Part shown: piece by piece, positions 1-11,089 of the stretch
Layout: each line of letters starts with the position of its first letter
Numbering within the stretch: position 1 is the stretch's first letter
Source: Paracoccaceae bacterium
GTDB taxonomy: Bacteria; Pseudomonadota; Alphaproteobacteria; Rhodobacterales; Rhodobacteraceae
NCBI GenBank assembly: GCA_014872875.1
Contig: WKFI01000021.1
Coordinates: 1 to 64,000, forward strand
Direction: 5' to 3'
Length of the DNA: 64,000 bases
The notes under the pieces: model-generated
Told to the model about the DNA's origin: nothing
What the model saw: the letters and a program-made list of their open reading frames with translations, nothing else
The model's database searches: none
Position numbers and translations under genes: made by a program

Positions 1-37
1 AAAACAAAAAGGCCAGAACCTCGCCTCAACCATACAC

Positions 38-2116
<2,079 letters not shown>

Positions 2117-2322
2117 TCACGCGAAACCCGACGTCATCCGACCGCAACGTCAATCAGTGACACCCCCGCCGCTGTTGGAGCTCTTGCATGCCCAACGGGT
2201 GGAAGGGCTTCTTCAAGGCCGCGTCGATGGGCAGGGGGGCTCGAATACAGGCCAGAGCGCACCGGGCCTAGCCGCAGACAAAAGCATTTGTTAGGGACGG
2301 ATCAAACAGTGAAGAGGCTTCC

Positions 2323-2811
2323 ATGACCCCTGAAGATATTGCCAAACTCCCGTATCGCCCTTGCGTTGGCGTGATGTTGATGAATGCGGACGGCGGGATC
2401 TTCGTCGGGCAGCGTAATGACCGCCACGCGGACGCGTGGCAGATGCCACAAGGCGGTGTGGACAAGGGTGAAGCCGCACGCGATGCAGCGCTGCGGGAGC
2501 TCTGGGAAGAAACAGGGGTTTTGCCCGAACTGGTCGAGATCATTGCTGAGACCGACGGGTGGCTGCCTTATGATCTGCCACACGACATCGTACCGGTGAT
2601 CTGGAACGGAAAGTACCGCGGTCAGGAGCAGAAATGGTTCCTGATGCGGTTTCTAGGCAGCGATGATCAGGTCAATATCGAAACCGATCATCCGGAATTC
2701 ACCCGCTGGAAGTGGCAGAAACCTGCGCGATTGGTTGCAGAAATCGTTCCGTTCAAGCGTGAAGTGTACGAGCAGGTGGTCGAAGCCTTCTCGGAACATC
2801 TGGCGGTCTGA
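2323..2811 (+). CDS. rppH: RNA pyrophosphohydrolase (Nudix)
   Basis: This 162-residue protein carries a complete Nudix box at about residues 44-66, including the REL-W-EE-TG core (R58, E59, E62, E63) that binds the catalytic metals. The N-terminal [14 protein letters not shown] segment and the overall length fit the RppH/NudH (YgdP/InvA) group. By family, RppH removes pyrophosphate from 5'-triphosphorylated mRNA and so starts RNase E-dependent decay; some members also hydrolyse dinucleoside polyphosphates. It stands alone on the plus strand and is divergent from fadH across 257 bp in which I see no other gene. A different Nudix specificity is possible but less likely. Confidence 0.9.
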   Translation: MTPEDIAKLPYRPCVGVMLMNADGGIFVGQRNDRHADAWQMPQGGVDKGEAARDAALRELWEETGVLPELVEIIAETDGWLPYDLPHDIVPVIWNGKYRGQEQKWFLMRFLGSDDQVNIETDHPEFTRWKWQKPARLVAEIVPFKREVYEQVVEAFSEHLAV

Positions 2812-2897
2812 AACCGCTACCCCTCTCTCGGGAGCTAGAACCGAGGACCGTCTTGGCCCTCGGTTATCGTGTCGACGTGTCCGGCGAGCAGCTGGAA

Positions 2898-3887
2898 TCA
2901 CACCAGTCCGGCTTCGCGCAGCAGTTCCAGAACGTTCGTCTCGGGGCGCGGACCGATATGGCGGATAACTTCCCCAGCGCAGACGCAGCCGATCTTGGCA
3001 CAGGTTTCCAAGTCGCGGCCGGTCGCCAGACCAAACAGGAAACCAGCCGCAAACTGATCGCCCGCGCCGGTTGCATCCACCGGGACGATTTTTTCGACCG
3101 GTACGTTCACACGCTGGCCGTTGCCGATTACGGTGACACCATCGCCAGAGCGGGTACAGACCACCAACGGGCAGATAGCGGCGGTCTTGCTTAGCGCCTC
3201 TTCAAGATCGTCTGTTTCGAACAGTGACTTGATCTCGTCTTCGTTGCCGATGACATAATCAAGCTCGTTTTCGATCAGTGACAGGAAATCGGCCCGGTGC
3301 CGTTCGACACAGAACGGGTCCGAGATCGCGATCCCAGCCTTGCCACCACCCGCACGGCAGTCGCGGGCGGCCTCCAGGAAGGCGGATTTGCCTTTGTCCT
3401 TGTCGAACAAATAACCTTCTAGGAACATGATCTGGGTGCTCCCGGCGACTTCGTTGGACACATCTTCCGAACTCAATTCGGAAGAAATACCCAGATAGGT
3501 GTTCATTGACCTCTCGCCATCGGGGGAGACAAAGATCATCGAACGCGAAGTCGGCAATTCACCACCTTCGACCGGTGGGTTGACGAAATCTACGCCATCT
3601 TCGTTCATAGCATCGGCATAGAAATGCCCCAGCGCGTCGTCATGCACACGACCGATAAAGGCCGCGTCCAACCCCAATGCACCGGCGCCGGCGATGGTGT
3701 TGGCAACCGAGCCGCCCGGGGTTTGCACCCTACCTTCCATGGCGGCATAAAGCACCTCGCCCCGGTCACGCTCGATGAGCTGCATGATGCCCTTCTCGAT
3801 GCCCATCAGTTCCAGAAAGCTGTCGTCGCATTGGCTGATGACATCGACTACCGCGTTTCCGATGCCCACGATCTGGTAGGTTTTCAT
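2898..3887 (-). CDS. PfkB-family sugar/adenosine kinase
   Basis: A 329-residue PfkB/ribokinase-family kinase. The family signature DATGAGDQFAAG lies at residues 271-282 with the catalytic base D277, and the N-terminal substrate loop reads GNAVVDVISQ. This family in Rhodobacterales is usually annotated as adenosine kinase; ribokinase or another nucleoside or sugar kinase cannot be excluded from sequence alone. The ATG at 3887 overlaps the nth stop codon in an ATGA arrangement, so the two genes are probably translationally coupled. A longer reading frame begins 51 bp upstream, inside nth, but the conserved domain starts at this ATG. Confidence 0.85.
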   Translation of the reverse strand: MKTYQIVGIGNAVVDVISQCDDSFLELMGIEKGIMQLIERDRGEVLYAAMEGRVQTPGGSVANTIAGAGALGLDAAFIGRVHDDALGHFYADAMNEDGVDFVNPPVEGGELPTSRSMIFVSPDGERSMNTYLGISSELSSEDVSNEVAGSTQIMFLEGYLFDKDKGKSAFLEAARDCRAGGGKAGIAISDPFCVERHRADFLSLIENELDYVIGNEDEIKSLFETDDLEEALSKTAAICPLVVCTRSGDGVTVIGNGQRVNVPVEKIVPVDATGAGDQFAAGFLFGLATGRDLETCAKIGCVCAGEVIRHIGPRPETNVLELLREAGLV

Positions 3888-4528
3888 AAGTTCTTGTCCT
3901 CGAATTGGCACAGGTCCCTGATGAGGCAGGTGCCACACATGGGTTTTCTGGCCTTACAATGGTATCTGCCATGCAAAATCAACCAATGATGCGCATGCTG
4001 CTGGAAATCGACGGGAATATTGTCCTCGATGGCGCGTTCCACCGCATCGACATCCTTGCCCGGACAGATGCCGGACCGGTTGCCGACGCGAAAGATATGG
4101 GTGTCCACGGCCTGTGCCGGGTAGTGCCACCACATGTTCAGAACCACATTCGCAGTCTTGCGACCGACACCTGGTAGCGATTGTAGCGCGGCACGGGAAT
4201 TCGGAACCTCTCCGCCGTAGGTATCAACAAGGATTCGAGACAGCTTGATGACGTTCTTGGCCTTGTTACGGTACAGTCCGATCGTCTTGATATGTTCGAT
4301 CAGGTTCTCTTCCCCAAGATCCAGCATCTTCTGCGGAGTATCGGCGATTTTGAAAAGCTCTCGGGTTGCTTTGTTCACACCTGCATCAGTCGCTTGCGCC
4401 GACAGGGCGACCGCCACCACAAGTGTGTAGACATTGACATGCTCCAGCTCCCCTTTGGGTTCCGGCTCGGCTGCCTGGAACCGCGAGAAGATTTCGCGGA
4501 TCGTGTGATAATCAAGTTGCTTGGCCAT
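3884..4528 (-). CDS. nth: Endonuclease III, base-excision repair glycosylase
   Basis: The 214-residue protein has the helix-hairpin-helix LPGVGRKTA with catalytic lysine K124, the catalytic aspartate D142 in VDTHIFRVGN, and a C-terminal [4Fe-4S] loop with C191, C198, C201 and C207 (C-x6-C-x2-C-x5-C). All catalytic and cluster residues of endonuclease III are present and the length is normal. It removes oxidised pyrimidines and nicks the abasic site. It is the upstream partner of the PfkB kinase, with a 4-bp overlap, and is divergent from the Ada-like gene. The shared 228-bp region between the two repair genes should hold both promoters. Confidence 0.95.
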   Translation of the reverse strand: MAKQLDYHTIREIFSRFQAAEPEPKGELEHVNVYTLVVAVALSAQATDAGVNKATRELFKIADTPQKMLDLGEENLIEHIKTIGLYRNKAKNVIKLSRILVDTYGGEVPNSRAALQSLPGVGRKTANVVLNMWWHYPAQAVDTHIFRVGNRSGICPGKDVDAVERAIEDNIPVDFQQHAHHWLILHGRYHCKARKPMCGTCLIRDLCQFEDKNL

Positions 4529-4756
4529 TTGAACTTAATGCCGCGCGATTGGCTCGGGGTAAAGACCTGGGGCAACGCCCCCTTGGCGGTTGTGACTGCA
4601 ATGCGTCGCCCCTGCTTCTTCTGGTCAAAAACTGGGGCGTGGTCACAGGCGAGGGATCTTGCCGCTGACGGGATAGCACGTGCAACTTGCGCAAGTTCCG
4701 GGTCGCGTAGTCTGGCCTGGCCGGGGTAGGGTGTCAGCAACAGCAAGAGGCCCGCC

Positions 4757-5596
4757 ATGAACATACAGACCAACGAAAGCAGCTATCACTACAATGTCAT
4801 GCGTCGCGCGATCGAGCTGATTGATGAGGGTGGCGACGATCTTTCGCTGGAAGACCTTGCGGCAAAAATGAATATGAGCCCTGCGCATTTTCAACGGTTG
4901 TTTTCTGCCTGGGTAGGGGTGTCGCCGAAACGGTACCAGCAGTATCTTCGCCTCGGCCACGCCAAGTCCCTGCTGCGGGACCGGTTTACGACACTGGATA
5001 CCGCGCATGCTGTTGGTTTGTCAGGCTCGGGCCGGTTGCATGATCTGTTCCTTCGGTGGGAAGCAATGAGTCCCGGTGACTATGCCCGCAAGGGTAACGG
5101 GTTGCAGATTCGCTGGGGCTGGTTTGACAGCCCCTTCGGTCTGGCTCTGGTCATGGGTACGGACAAAGGCATCTGCGGTCTGGCTTTTGCCGCCGAGACC
5201 GGAGCCGAACCGGCCATGGCCGATATGCGGAGCCGTTGGCCTAATGCAGAGTTCGTCGAGGACCCCGAAGCGCTCCGACCGTTGGTCGAAGCCGCGTTTG
5301 AAAAAAAGGGAGAGACAGCTCTTCATCTGATTGGCGCGCCTTTGCAGATCAAGGTGTGGGAGGCGTTGCTGCGCATTCCCTCGGGTCATGTCAGCACCTA
5401 TTCCGAGATTGCCCAGTCCGTAGGGGCACCGCGTGCCGTTCGCGCGGTCGGAACTGCAGTTGGCCGCAATCCGATCAGCTGGCTCATCCCCTGTCACCGA
5501 GCCTTGCGCAAATCGGGCGCCTTGGGCGGGTATCACTGGGGATTGCCGGTAAAGCGGGCGCTGTTGGCTTATGAAGCCGCGCAGGCAGACGGGTAA
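4757..5596 (+). CDS. Ada-like AraC/O6-alkylguanine-DNA alkyltransferase fusion
   Basis: A 279-residue fusion. An AraC-type helix-turn-helix occupies about residues 10-105 (AAKMNMSPAHFQRLF and a second helix pair), and an O6-methylguanine-DNA methyltransferase domain follows. Its alkyl-acceptor cysteine is C246 in PCHR, and the DNA-binding helix region contains RAVRAVG. The N-terminal zinc/cysteine domain of E. coli Ada, which accepts methyl phosphotriester groups and switches the activator on, is absent. This is therefore the shorter Ada form common in Alphaproteobacteria, and how it senses damage is unclear. It directly reverses O6-alkylguanine. It faces nth, another DNA repair gene. Confidence 0.88.
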   Translation: MNIQTNESSYHYNVMRRAIELIDEGGDDLSLEDLAAKMNMSPAHFQRLFSAWVGVSPKRYQQYLRLGHAKSLLRDRFTTLDTAHAVGLSGSGRLHDLFLRWEAMSPGDYARKGNGLQIRWGWFDSPFGLALVMGTDKGICGLAFAAETGAEPAMADMRSRWPNAEFVEDPEALRPLVEAAFEKKGETALHLIGAPLQIKVWEALLRIPSGHVSTYSEIAQSVGAPRAVRAVGTAVGRNPISWLIPCHRALRKSGALGGYHWGLPVKRALLAYEAAQADG

Positions 5597-5729
5597 AACA
5601 TACATCCTTTTTGGATATGCGCGGGGATCTGCCGACAGCCTGCATTCGGACCTTGAGGCGCCTTCTGCAAGGCGGGATACTGGTGAAAACAGATCCGGTT
5701 CCCCGGACCCGAGCAGAAAAGGTTATTCC

Positions 5730-6389
5730 ATGAGCTTCCTGAAGGCGACCTCCGTCCTGTCCCTGACCGCTGTGCTGGCGCTGGGGGCCTGCACGGACCC
5801 GGCTTTGCTGGACCCCAATGATCCATATTCCAAAACCAAACAGGGCGCCTTGATCGGCGGGCTGATCGGTGCCGGGATCGGTGCGGCAACCTCGGATGAT
5901 GACAAAGCCGAAACGATCATCGGCAGCGCTATCGCCGGGGCGGCCGTCGGCGGTCTGATCGGTAACCAGCTGGACAAACAAGCCGCGGAATTGCGGCAGC
6001 AGCTGGACGACGATATCGGCATTGTCAACACCGGCGACCGACTGATCGTTTCCCTGCCCAATGACATTACTTTTGACACCGACAGCGCCGTGGTGCGCTC
6101 TGGGCTCAAGGATGATCTGTCCAAACTGGCCAGCAGCATGCAGAAATATCCCGACACCTCGGTCGAAGTCATCGGTCACACAGACAGTGACGGCGATGCC
6201 GCCTACAACATGGGCTTGTCGCAGCGCCGGGCCAATGCAGTTGCCGACGAATTGCAGGCCAATGGTGTGCCGTATAACCGGCTGCGGACCAGTGGCCGCG
6301 GCGAGGATCAACCGATCGGCTCAAACTTGACGCCGGAGGGCAAGGCCCAGAACCGTCGCGTCGAAATCGTGGTTATTCCCACCACGTAA
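5730..6389 (+). CDS. OmpA-family outer-membrane lipoprotein (YiaD-like)
   Basis: A 219-residue lipoprotein. The signal peptide ends in LALGAC, giving a lipid-modified cysteine. A glycine-rich region at about residues 35-90 (GALIGGLIGAGIGAA and AIAGAAVGGLIGN) resembles the glycine-zipper 2TM domain, and a C-terminal OmpA/MotB domain contains the YNMGLSQRRANAV peptidoglycan-binding signature. By family it links the outer membrane to peptidoglycan. I chose the ATG at 5730 because it begins the signal peptide; an open frame continues upstream but overlaps the previous gene. A GC-rich hairpin (6409-6416 with 6430-6437) follows, without a good T-run. Confidence 0.87.
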   Translation: MSFLKATSVLSLTAVLALGACTDPALLDPNDPYSKTKQGALIGGLIGAGIGAATSDDDKAETIIGSAIAGAAVGGLIGNQLDKQAAELRQQLDDDIGIVNTGDRLIVSLPNDITFDTDSAVVRSGLKDDLSKLASSMQKYPDTSVEVIGHTDSDGDAAYNMGLSQRRANAVADELQANGVPYNRLRTSGRGEDQPIGSNLTPEGKAQNRRVEIVVIPTT

Positions 6390-6545
6390 TCCCTTCGACC
6401 AATGAGCGTCCGACCGACCCGGCTTGGGGCGGTCGGATGCGCGGCCATTTCAATTCACACAGACTGTGCGCCGATTGGGGTTTGCCCCCGGGACTTGACC
6501 TCCTAGCTTCTGTTCTGACCGAGGCACACGAAGAGAGGTAAAACC

Positions 6546-7091
6546 ATGTCCGACCCTGTCCTGCTGGGGATTTCCGGTTCGCTTCGCAAAGAAGCCACTA
6601 ACCGCAAGTTGCTACGAGAAGCGGCGCGACTGTTTGGCCCCAGCAATTATGTCGAGGCGGATTTGAATGTTCCACTCTACGACGGGGACATGGAACAGAC
6701 GCATGGCGTCCCTACCGAGGTTCAGATTCTGGCGGAGCAGATCGCTGGGGCAGATGCGGTCATCATCTCGACACCCGAATACAACAAAGGTCCGTCCGGG
6801 GTGCTGAAGAACGCTCTCGACTGGGTTAGCAGAACGGAAGGCTCCCCATGGATGGACAAGCCGGTTGCAGTGATGTCGGCTGCCGCCGGTCGGGCCGGAG
6901 GCGAGCGCGCGCAGGCCGTGCTGCGTGGTTTCATGGTGCCGTTTCAGCCGCGCATCCTGCAAGGACCCGAAGTGCATCTGGCAGGGAGCGGCAGTCAGTT
7001 CGACGACAACGGCCGTCTTGTATCCGAACAGTACGAAAAGACGCTTGGTGCGCTGATGCAAAAACTGCGGACCGAATTGCAACGCAGGTGA
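6546..7091 (+). CDS. NADPH-dependent FMN reductase family protein
   Basis: A 181-residue flavodoxin-fold reductase. The phosphate-binding loop GISGSLRKEATNRKLL starts near residue 8, and the flavin-binding segment STPEYNKGPSGVLKNALDW lies near residue 78. The size and motifs match the ChrR/YieF/NQR-like FMN reductases, which reduce quinones, chromate or free FMN with NAD(P)H; the true substrate cannot be read from the sequence. The gene ends at 7091 and the convergent VOC gene ends at 7092, with no base between them. Confidence 0.85.
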   Translation: MSDPVLLGISGSLRKEATNRKLLREAARLFGPSNYVEADLNVPLYDGDMEQTHGVPTEVQILAEQIAGADAVIISTPEYNKGPSGVLKNALDWVSRTEGSPWMDKPVAVMSAAAGRAGGERAQAVLRGFMVPFQPRILQGPEVHLAGSGSQFDDNGRLVSEQYEKTLGALMQKLRTELQRR

Positions 7092-7493
7092 TTACCAACG
7101 CTGATTACTGATCTCCAAAAGGTTGCCATCAGGATCCCGGAAGTAAATGGATTGGATCGGTCCCTTGGCACCAGTGCGCGCAATGGGGCCGAGTTCAATA
7201 TGCACTCCCAATCTGTTCAGATGCTCCATCCAATCTGCCAGCGGAGTGGTGGACAAGAAACAAAGATCCCCGGAACCCGAGGTTGGTACAGCTGCATGGG
7301 GTGCGAATTCTTGCCCTTCCAAATGCAAGTTTATCTTCTGATCCCCAAAACTGAGGGCATGACGAGTTGATCCATCCAAAGGATGGAAGATTTCGGCACG
7401 CAGGCCCAAAGTTTCCGTATAGAACCTGATCGATTGATCGATATCCTTGACTGTTAAGACAAGGTGATCAAGTGATGTGATCGATTGTTCCAC
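7092..7493 (-). CDS. VOC-family (glyoxalase/bleomycin-resistance fold) protein
   Basis: A 133-residue single-domain vicinal-oxygen-chelate protein. The first beta-alpha motif reads HLVLTVKDIDQSIRFYTETLG, and the second ends in IYFRDPDGNLLEISN, with the metal-ligand pattern H near the N-terminus and E near the C-terminus. The specific reaction (glyoxalase, dioxygenase or resistance protein) is not determinable. Translation appears to begin at a GTG preceded by a GGGGAG ribosome-binding site. It abuts the FMN reductase tail to tail without any spacer. Confidence 0.83.
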   Translation of the reverse strand: MEQSITSLDHLVLTVKDIDQSIRFYTETLGLRAEIFHPLDGSTRHALSFGDQKINLHLEGQEFAPHAAVPTSGSGDLCFLSTTPLADWMEHLNRLGVHIELGPIARTGAKGPIQSIYFRDPDGNLLEISNQRW

Positions 7494-7542
7494 GGTGGTC
7501 GTCTCCCCTCATTGCCGGCCACCCGTCGCAGAGAGTTTATAT

Positions 7543-8340
7543 ATGTCTCATAACCAAAATCAACGTGATGTCATGGATCCGGCTCGAGCATCGGCTTTTT
7601 TGGCAGCATTGGGCAATGAAAACGGGTTGGAGACCGGCGATATTCTGCCACCGTTCTTTCACCAGCTGTATTTTTGGGCAGCTTTGCCGCCGGAAATGCT
7701 TGGGCGCGACGGCCATCCCAAAGTTGGGCTGGGCCTGATCCCGGACCTGGGTCTGCCTCGTCGCATGTGGGCGGGCGGGCGACTGTCTTTCAACGTGCCT
7801 TTGCGGGTGGGTCTGGAAGCGGAGAAGCGCAGCACTTTGGAAAGTGCGGTTCAAAAGACTGGTCGCACTGGTCCGCTGGGTTTTGTCACACTCAAGCACG
7901 AGATCTGGCAGGAAGGCGTACTTTGCCTGACCGAATGGCAGGACTTGGTCTATCGAGAAGATCCGGATCCGACCGCGTCTAGGCCCGTACCTCCGCAATC
8001 GCGCGCGGACGAAACGGATCGTCGTGAGGTGTCATTCTCGTCCACCCTGCTGTTTCGCTACTCTGCTTTGACCTTCAACGGGCATCGCATACATTATGAC
8101 GAAAATTACGCGCGAGAGGTCGAAGGCTATAGTGGGTTGGTGGTACATGGCCCTCTATTGGCGCAACAATTGATGTTGATGGCCGAAGACCTGATGGGAC
8201 CGCTAGCCGAGTTCGCCTTCCGGGCGTCCTCGCCCCTGATGCACTCGGAACCTGCTATCTTGTGTCGATCGGGGCACGACCTGTGGGTGCGTGGTCCAGA
8301 CGGGCGGCAATGCATCAGCGCGGTAGCAACCCCGCGCTAA
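7543..8340 (+). CDS. MaoC/FAS1-like dehydratase (mesaconyl-C4-CoA or itaconyl-CoA hydratase-like)
   Basis: The 265-residue protein has two hot-dog halves. A FAS1-like dehydratase N-terminal half contains the segment MWAGGRLSFNVPL, and a C-terminal half has the hydratase motif FNGHRIHYDENYAR followed by YSGLVVHGPLLA. This layout is that of the HTD2 / mesaconyl-C4-CoA hydratase / itaconyl-CoA hydratase group, which adds water to a C4-C5 dicarboxyl-CoA. A CitE-like lyase exists in this window (malyl-CoA lyase at 43225) but is far away, so no pathway link is shown. The ATG at 7543 follows a GAGAG motif; an in-frame upstream start would overlap the VOC gene. Confidence 0.72.
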   Translation: MSHNQNQRDVMDPARASAFLAALGNENGLETGDILPPFFHQLYFWAALPPEMLGRDGHPKVGLGLIPDLGLPRRMWAGGRLSFNVPLRVGLEAEKRSTLESAVQKTGRTGPLGFVTLKHEIWQEGVLCLTEWQDLVYREDPDPTASRPVPPQSRADETDRREVSFSSTLLFRYSALTFNGHRIHYDENYAREVEGYSGLVVHGPLLAQQLMLMAEDLMGPLAEFAFRASSPLMHSEPAILCRSGHDLWVRGPDGRQCISAVATPR

Positions 8341-8437
8341 GCCCATATGGGGTGCGTGGATGGGCCTGAAGGCGCCAAAATAGGACACGCTCGCCAATCC
8401 GTTTCCAGTGTCGGAAAAGTGTGGCAGAGCACTTGGC

Positions 8438-9481
8438 TCAGAGGCTGTCGCTTACGCGGAAGCCTTGGGGGATGGTATCCAAGTCCTCCAGCAGCAAATC
8501 CGCCATCGTATGAGCAATTTTTGGTGCCATGCCAAAGCCGATCTTGAAGCCACCATTGGCGATGAAGTGACCTTTGCGATCCGGCCATGCCCCCAGCATC
8601 GGTGCGCGTGACTTGGCCCGAGGTCGGATACCGGCCCAACGCTCGATCACCTCAGCCCCGTGCAAAACAGGCACGGCGGCGCGGGCCTTGTCGATCACGT
8701 CGTCCAACTGCCCATCAGTCGATTTCGGGTCGTCATAGTCACGCTCACTGGTTGATCCGATGGCCAGCGTGCCATCGGCATGCGGGATGATATGCACCGC
8801 GTCGGCAAACAGTTGCGGTGCCGTTTCCCCTGCATCAAAGCGCAGCAAGGCTGCCTGACCTTTAACGCCGTTCCCGACGGGTTTGCCAATCTGGGCGTTC
8901 AGCGCCTCCAGACCGGCAATGCCGGTGGCGTGGACGACTACCCCCTTGTCCTCTTCCTCGGTCAAGACGTTCACTCCCATCGCGGCCAATGCCGCGACAA
9001 GTGCCGCGCAGGCGCGGCGTGGGTGCATCCGGGCGCTCAGTGTGTCGCGGATAACAAATCCGCTTGGGGTAAGTGGCACCCAAGGCCCGGCCTCGTCACT
9101 TCTGATCACCTGCCAATCAGCTTTTCCCTGCCACAATGACTTGGCGTTTTCGGCCCGGTTCCGGGCCAATTCCAGCCCGCGTTCATCCAGGATTGGCTGA
9201 ATACGGCCTGTGCGACCGTAGCCGGGTGAGACACCGCCGGTGGCTTCGACCTCACTCCAGAAGCTTTCGGCCAGAAGCAAACTGTCGAATTGAAACGCTT
9301 TCTTGGGGTTCCAGTTCTCAGGCACATGCGGGGCCAACGCGCCAACCAACCCGCCACTTGAGCCAGCACCGGGGCCAAACGGGTCGATAACCTGAACCCG
9401 CGCTCCGCGTCTGGCGCAGATCCACGCGATGGACAGACCAAAAGCACCAGCGCCTCGCACCGTGACATCCGCCATTGCCAT
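8438..9481 (-). CDS. FAD-dependent oxidoreductase, candidate MnmC oxidase half
   Basis: A 347-residue D-amino-acid-oxidase-fold flavoprotein. An N-terminal dinucleotide fold (VRGAGAFGLSIAW, then VIDPFGPGAGSSGGLVGALAPH) and a C-terminal FAD-closing segment (NGGFKIGFGMAPKIA) are visible. It is divergent from, and 55 bp away from, mnmD, which encodes the methyltransferase half of bifunctional MnmC. In E. coli both halves are one protein, and the flavin half removes the carboxymethyl group from cmnm5s2U34 in tRNA. I infer that this gene is the separate oxidase half, although a glycine/sarcosine or D-amino-acid oxidase is the alternative. Confidence 0.7.
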   Translation of the reverse strand: MAMADVTVRGAGAFGLSIAWICARRGARVQVIDPFGPGAGSSGGLVGALAPHVPENWNPKKAFQFDSLLLAESFWSEVEATGGVSPGYGRTGRIQPILDERGLELARNRAENAKSLWQGKADWQVIRSDEAGPWVPLTPSGFVIRDTLSARMHPRRACAALVAALAAMGVNVLTEEEDKGVVVHATGIAGLEALNAQIGKPVGNGVKGQAALLRFDAGETAPQLFADAVHIIPHADGTLAIGSTSERDYDDPKSTDGQLDDVIDKARAAVPVLHGAEVIERWAGIRPRAKSRAPMLGAWPDRKGHFIANGGFKIGFGMAPKIAHTMADLLLEDLDTIPQGFRVSDSL

Positions 9482-9536
9482 TTGATCCGCCTTTCGCCAC
9501 TAACATCTGGTTTGCGGCTTCTTAGGGGATTTTCGC

Positions 9537-10205
9537 ATGGCAGACCAGCAAGCGCAGCTCAGCTGGAGGGACGGCGCGGTGCCAGTGTCGGACCAATTCG
9601 ACGATCCGTATTTCTCACTTCAGAACGGGTTGGCGGAAACGCGGCATGTATTTCTGGCAGGCAATGATTTGCCTGCGCGGCTTTGCGACGGGTTTCACAT
9701 TGCCGAGCTGGGCTTTGGCACCGGACTGAACATGCTGGCAGCCTGGGCGATGTGGGAAGAGGCCGGATTTGACACTCCCCTGAGGTTTACCAGTTTCGAA
9801 GCTTTCCCCATGGACGTTTCGGACATGGCGCGCGCGCTTGAGGCGTTTCCCGAAATTGCACCCAGGGCCGAGAGGTTCCTGACTAAATGGACTGGGCAGG
9901 GTCGGTGCGATCTGGGCACCCTGCAACTGGAGGTGATCGTTGGCGACGCACGCGTGTCGCTGCCGGAGTGGACAGAACAGGCAGATGCTTGGTTTCTGGA
10001 CGGGTTTTCACCGGCCAAGAACCCGGAGCTGTGGGAAGAGCCGCTGCTGCAGGCTGTTGCGGATCACACTGCCCCCGGCGGTACTGCAGCGACCTATACC
10101 GCAGCGGGGTTTGTTCGCAGGGGATTGGAGGCGGCCGGTTTCACCGTAACCCGTACGCCCGGTTTCGGGCGCAAACGACATATGACAAGGGCCGCCGCAA
10201 AATGA
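9537..10205 (+). CDS. mnmD: tRNA (mnm5s2U34) methyltransferase, MnmC N-terminal half (MnmD)
   Basis: A 222-residue SAM-dependent methyltransferase. It opens with the characteristic SWRDGAVPVSDQFDDPYFS segment and AETRHVFL, carries the SAM motif IAELGFGTGLNMLAAW, and ends with AWFLDGFSPAKNPELW and the ATYTAAGFVRRGL region. These are the marks of the MnmC(m)/MnmD domain, which completes 5-methylaminomethyl-2-thiouridine at the tRNA wobble base. The flavin half is not fused; a candidate lies immediately upstream on the opposite strand. The stop codon overlaps the start of the next gene as ATGA. Confidence 0.88.
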   Translation: MADQQAQLSWRDGAVPVSDQFDDPYFSLQNGLAETRHVFLAGNDLPARLCDGFHIAELGFGTGLNMLAAWAMWEEAGFDTPLRFTSFEAFPMDVSDMARALEAFPEIAPRAERFLTKWTGQGRCDLGTLQLEVIVGDARVSLPEWTEQADAWFLDGFSPAKNPELWEEPLLQAVADHTAPGGTAATYTAAGFVRRGLEAAGFTVTRTPGFGRKRHMTRAAAK

Positions 10206-11089
10206 CCGACAGGGCGATCAACGTGCAAACCAACAACGTGCCTGCGGGCGTGATGCTGATGATTGGCGCAACGATCGTCTTTGCCTTGCAGGACGGCATC
10301 TCGCGCCACCTCGCGGGCGAGTACAACACGTATATGGTTGTGATGATCCGCTATTGGTTCTTTGCAGCTTTTGTCGTTTTTCTTGCCTCCCGCGCACCCG
10401 GGGGGGTGCGGGCCACAGTCCGGACCGAGCAACCTGTTTTGCAGATCTTCCGCGGCATCCTGTTGGTGGCCGAGATCTGTGTGGCCGTACTGGGCTTCAC
10501 TTTGTTGGGCCTGATCGAAAGCCAGGCGGTGTTCATCTGTTATCCGCTGTTGGTGGCGGCCCTGAGCGGCCCTGTTCTGGGTGAACAGGTCGGCTGGCGG
10601 CGTTGGGCGGCAATCGGGGTCGGACTGATCGGAGTACTGATCATCCTGCAACCGGGCGTAGGGGTGTTCGATCCTGCGGCGATCCTGCCGTTTCTGTCGG
10701 CCTTGATGTTCGCCGTCTATGGCCTCCTCACGCGCTACGCTGCGCGCAAGGACAGCACTGCGACCAGCTTTTTCTGGACGGGTGTCGCTGGGGCCGTGGC
10801 AATGACGTCGGTCGGCATCTGGTTTTGGGAACCAATGTCCCAGTCTGATTGGATGTGGATGGGGGCGTTGTGTATCTCCGGTGTCACCGGGCATTGGTTG
10901 CTGATCAAATGCTACGAGATGGCCGAGGCCAGCGCCGTGCAGCCCTTTGCCTATTTCCACCTGATCTGGGCCGCCATGTTGGGGATCTGGGTGTTTGGCG
11001 AGGTGATCCGGATCAACGTTGCAACCGGCGCGGCGATCATTCTGGTGGCGGGGCTGTTCACCCTATGGCGCGAACGCGCGAAGGGTTGA
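10202..11089 (+). CDS. EamA/DMT-superfamily permease
   Basis: A 295-residue membrane protein with about ten hydrophobic segments in the two-times-five EamA arrangement, for example VMLMIGATIVFALQDGISRH at the start and FHLIWAAMLGIWVFGEVI near the end. Members export amino acids, metabolites or drugs; nothing here shows the substrate. It begins at the ATG that overlaps the mnmD stop (ATGA), which suggests translational coupling. Its last 27 bp overlap the 3' end of the convergent slt gene. A longer frame opens upstream inside mnmD but is not coding. Confidence 0.85.
   Translation: MTDRAINVQTNNVPAGVMLMIGATIVFALQDGISRHLAGEYNTYMVVMIRYWFFAAFVVFLASRAPGGVRATVRTEQPVLQIFRGILLVAEICVAVLGFTLLGLIESQAVFICYPLLVAALSGPVLGEQVGWRRWAAIGVGLIGVLIILQPGVGVFDPAAILPFLSALMFAVYGLLTRYAARKDSTATSFFWTGVAGAVAMTSVGIWFWEPMSQSDWMWMGALCISGVTGHWLLIKCYEMAEASAVQPFAYFHLIWAAMLGIWVFGEVIRINVATGAAIILVAGLFTLWRERAKG

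Noticed and set aside
4375-4773. Minus-strand frame of 132 codons beginning with a signal-peptide-like stretch
   Set aside because: It runs through the first 150 bp of nth in another register and begins inside the divergent Ada-like gene's start; no domain is visible beyond the leucine-rich start.
6409-6437. GC-rich hairpin after the OmpA lipoprotein gene
   Set aside because: The stem is good but no T-run follows; termination is not supported.
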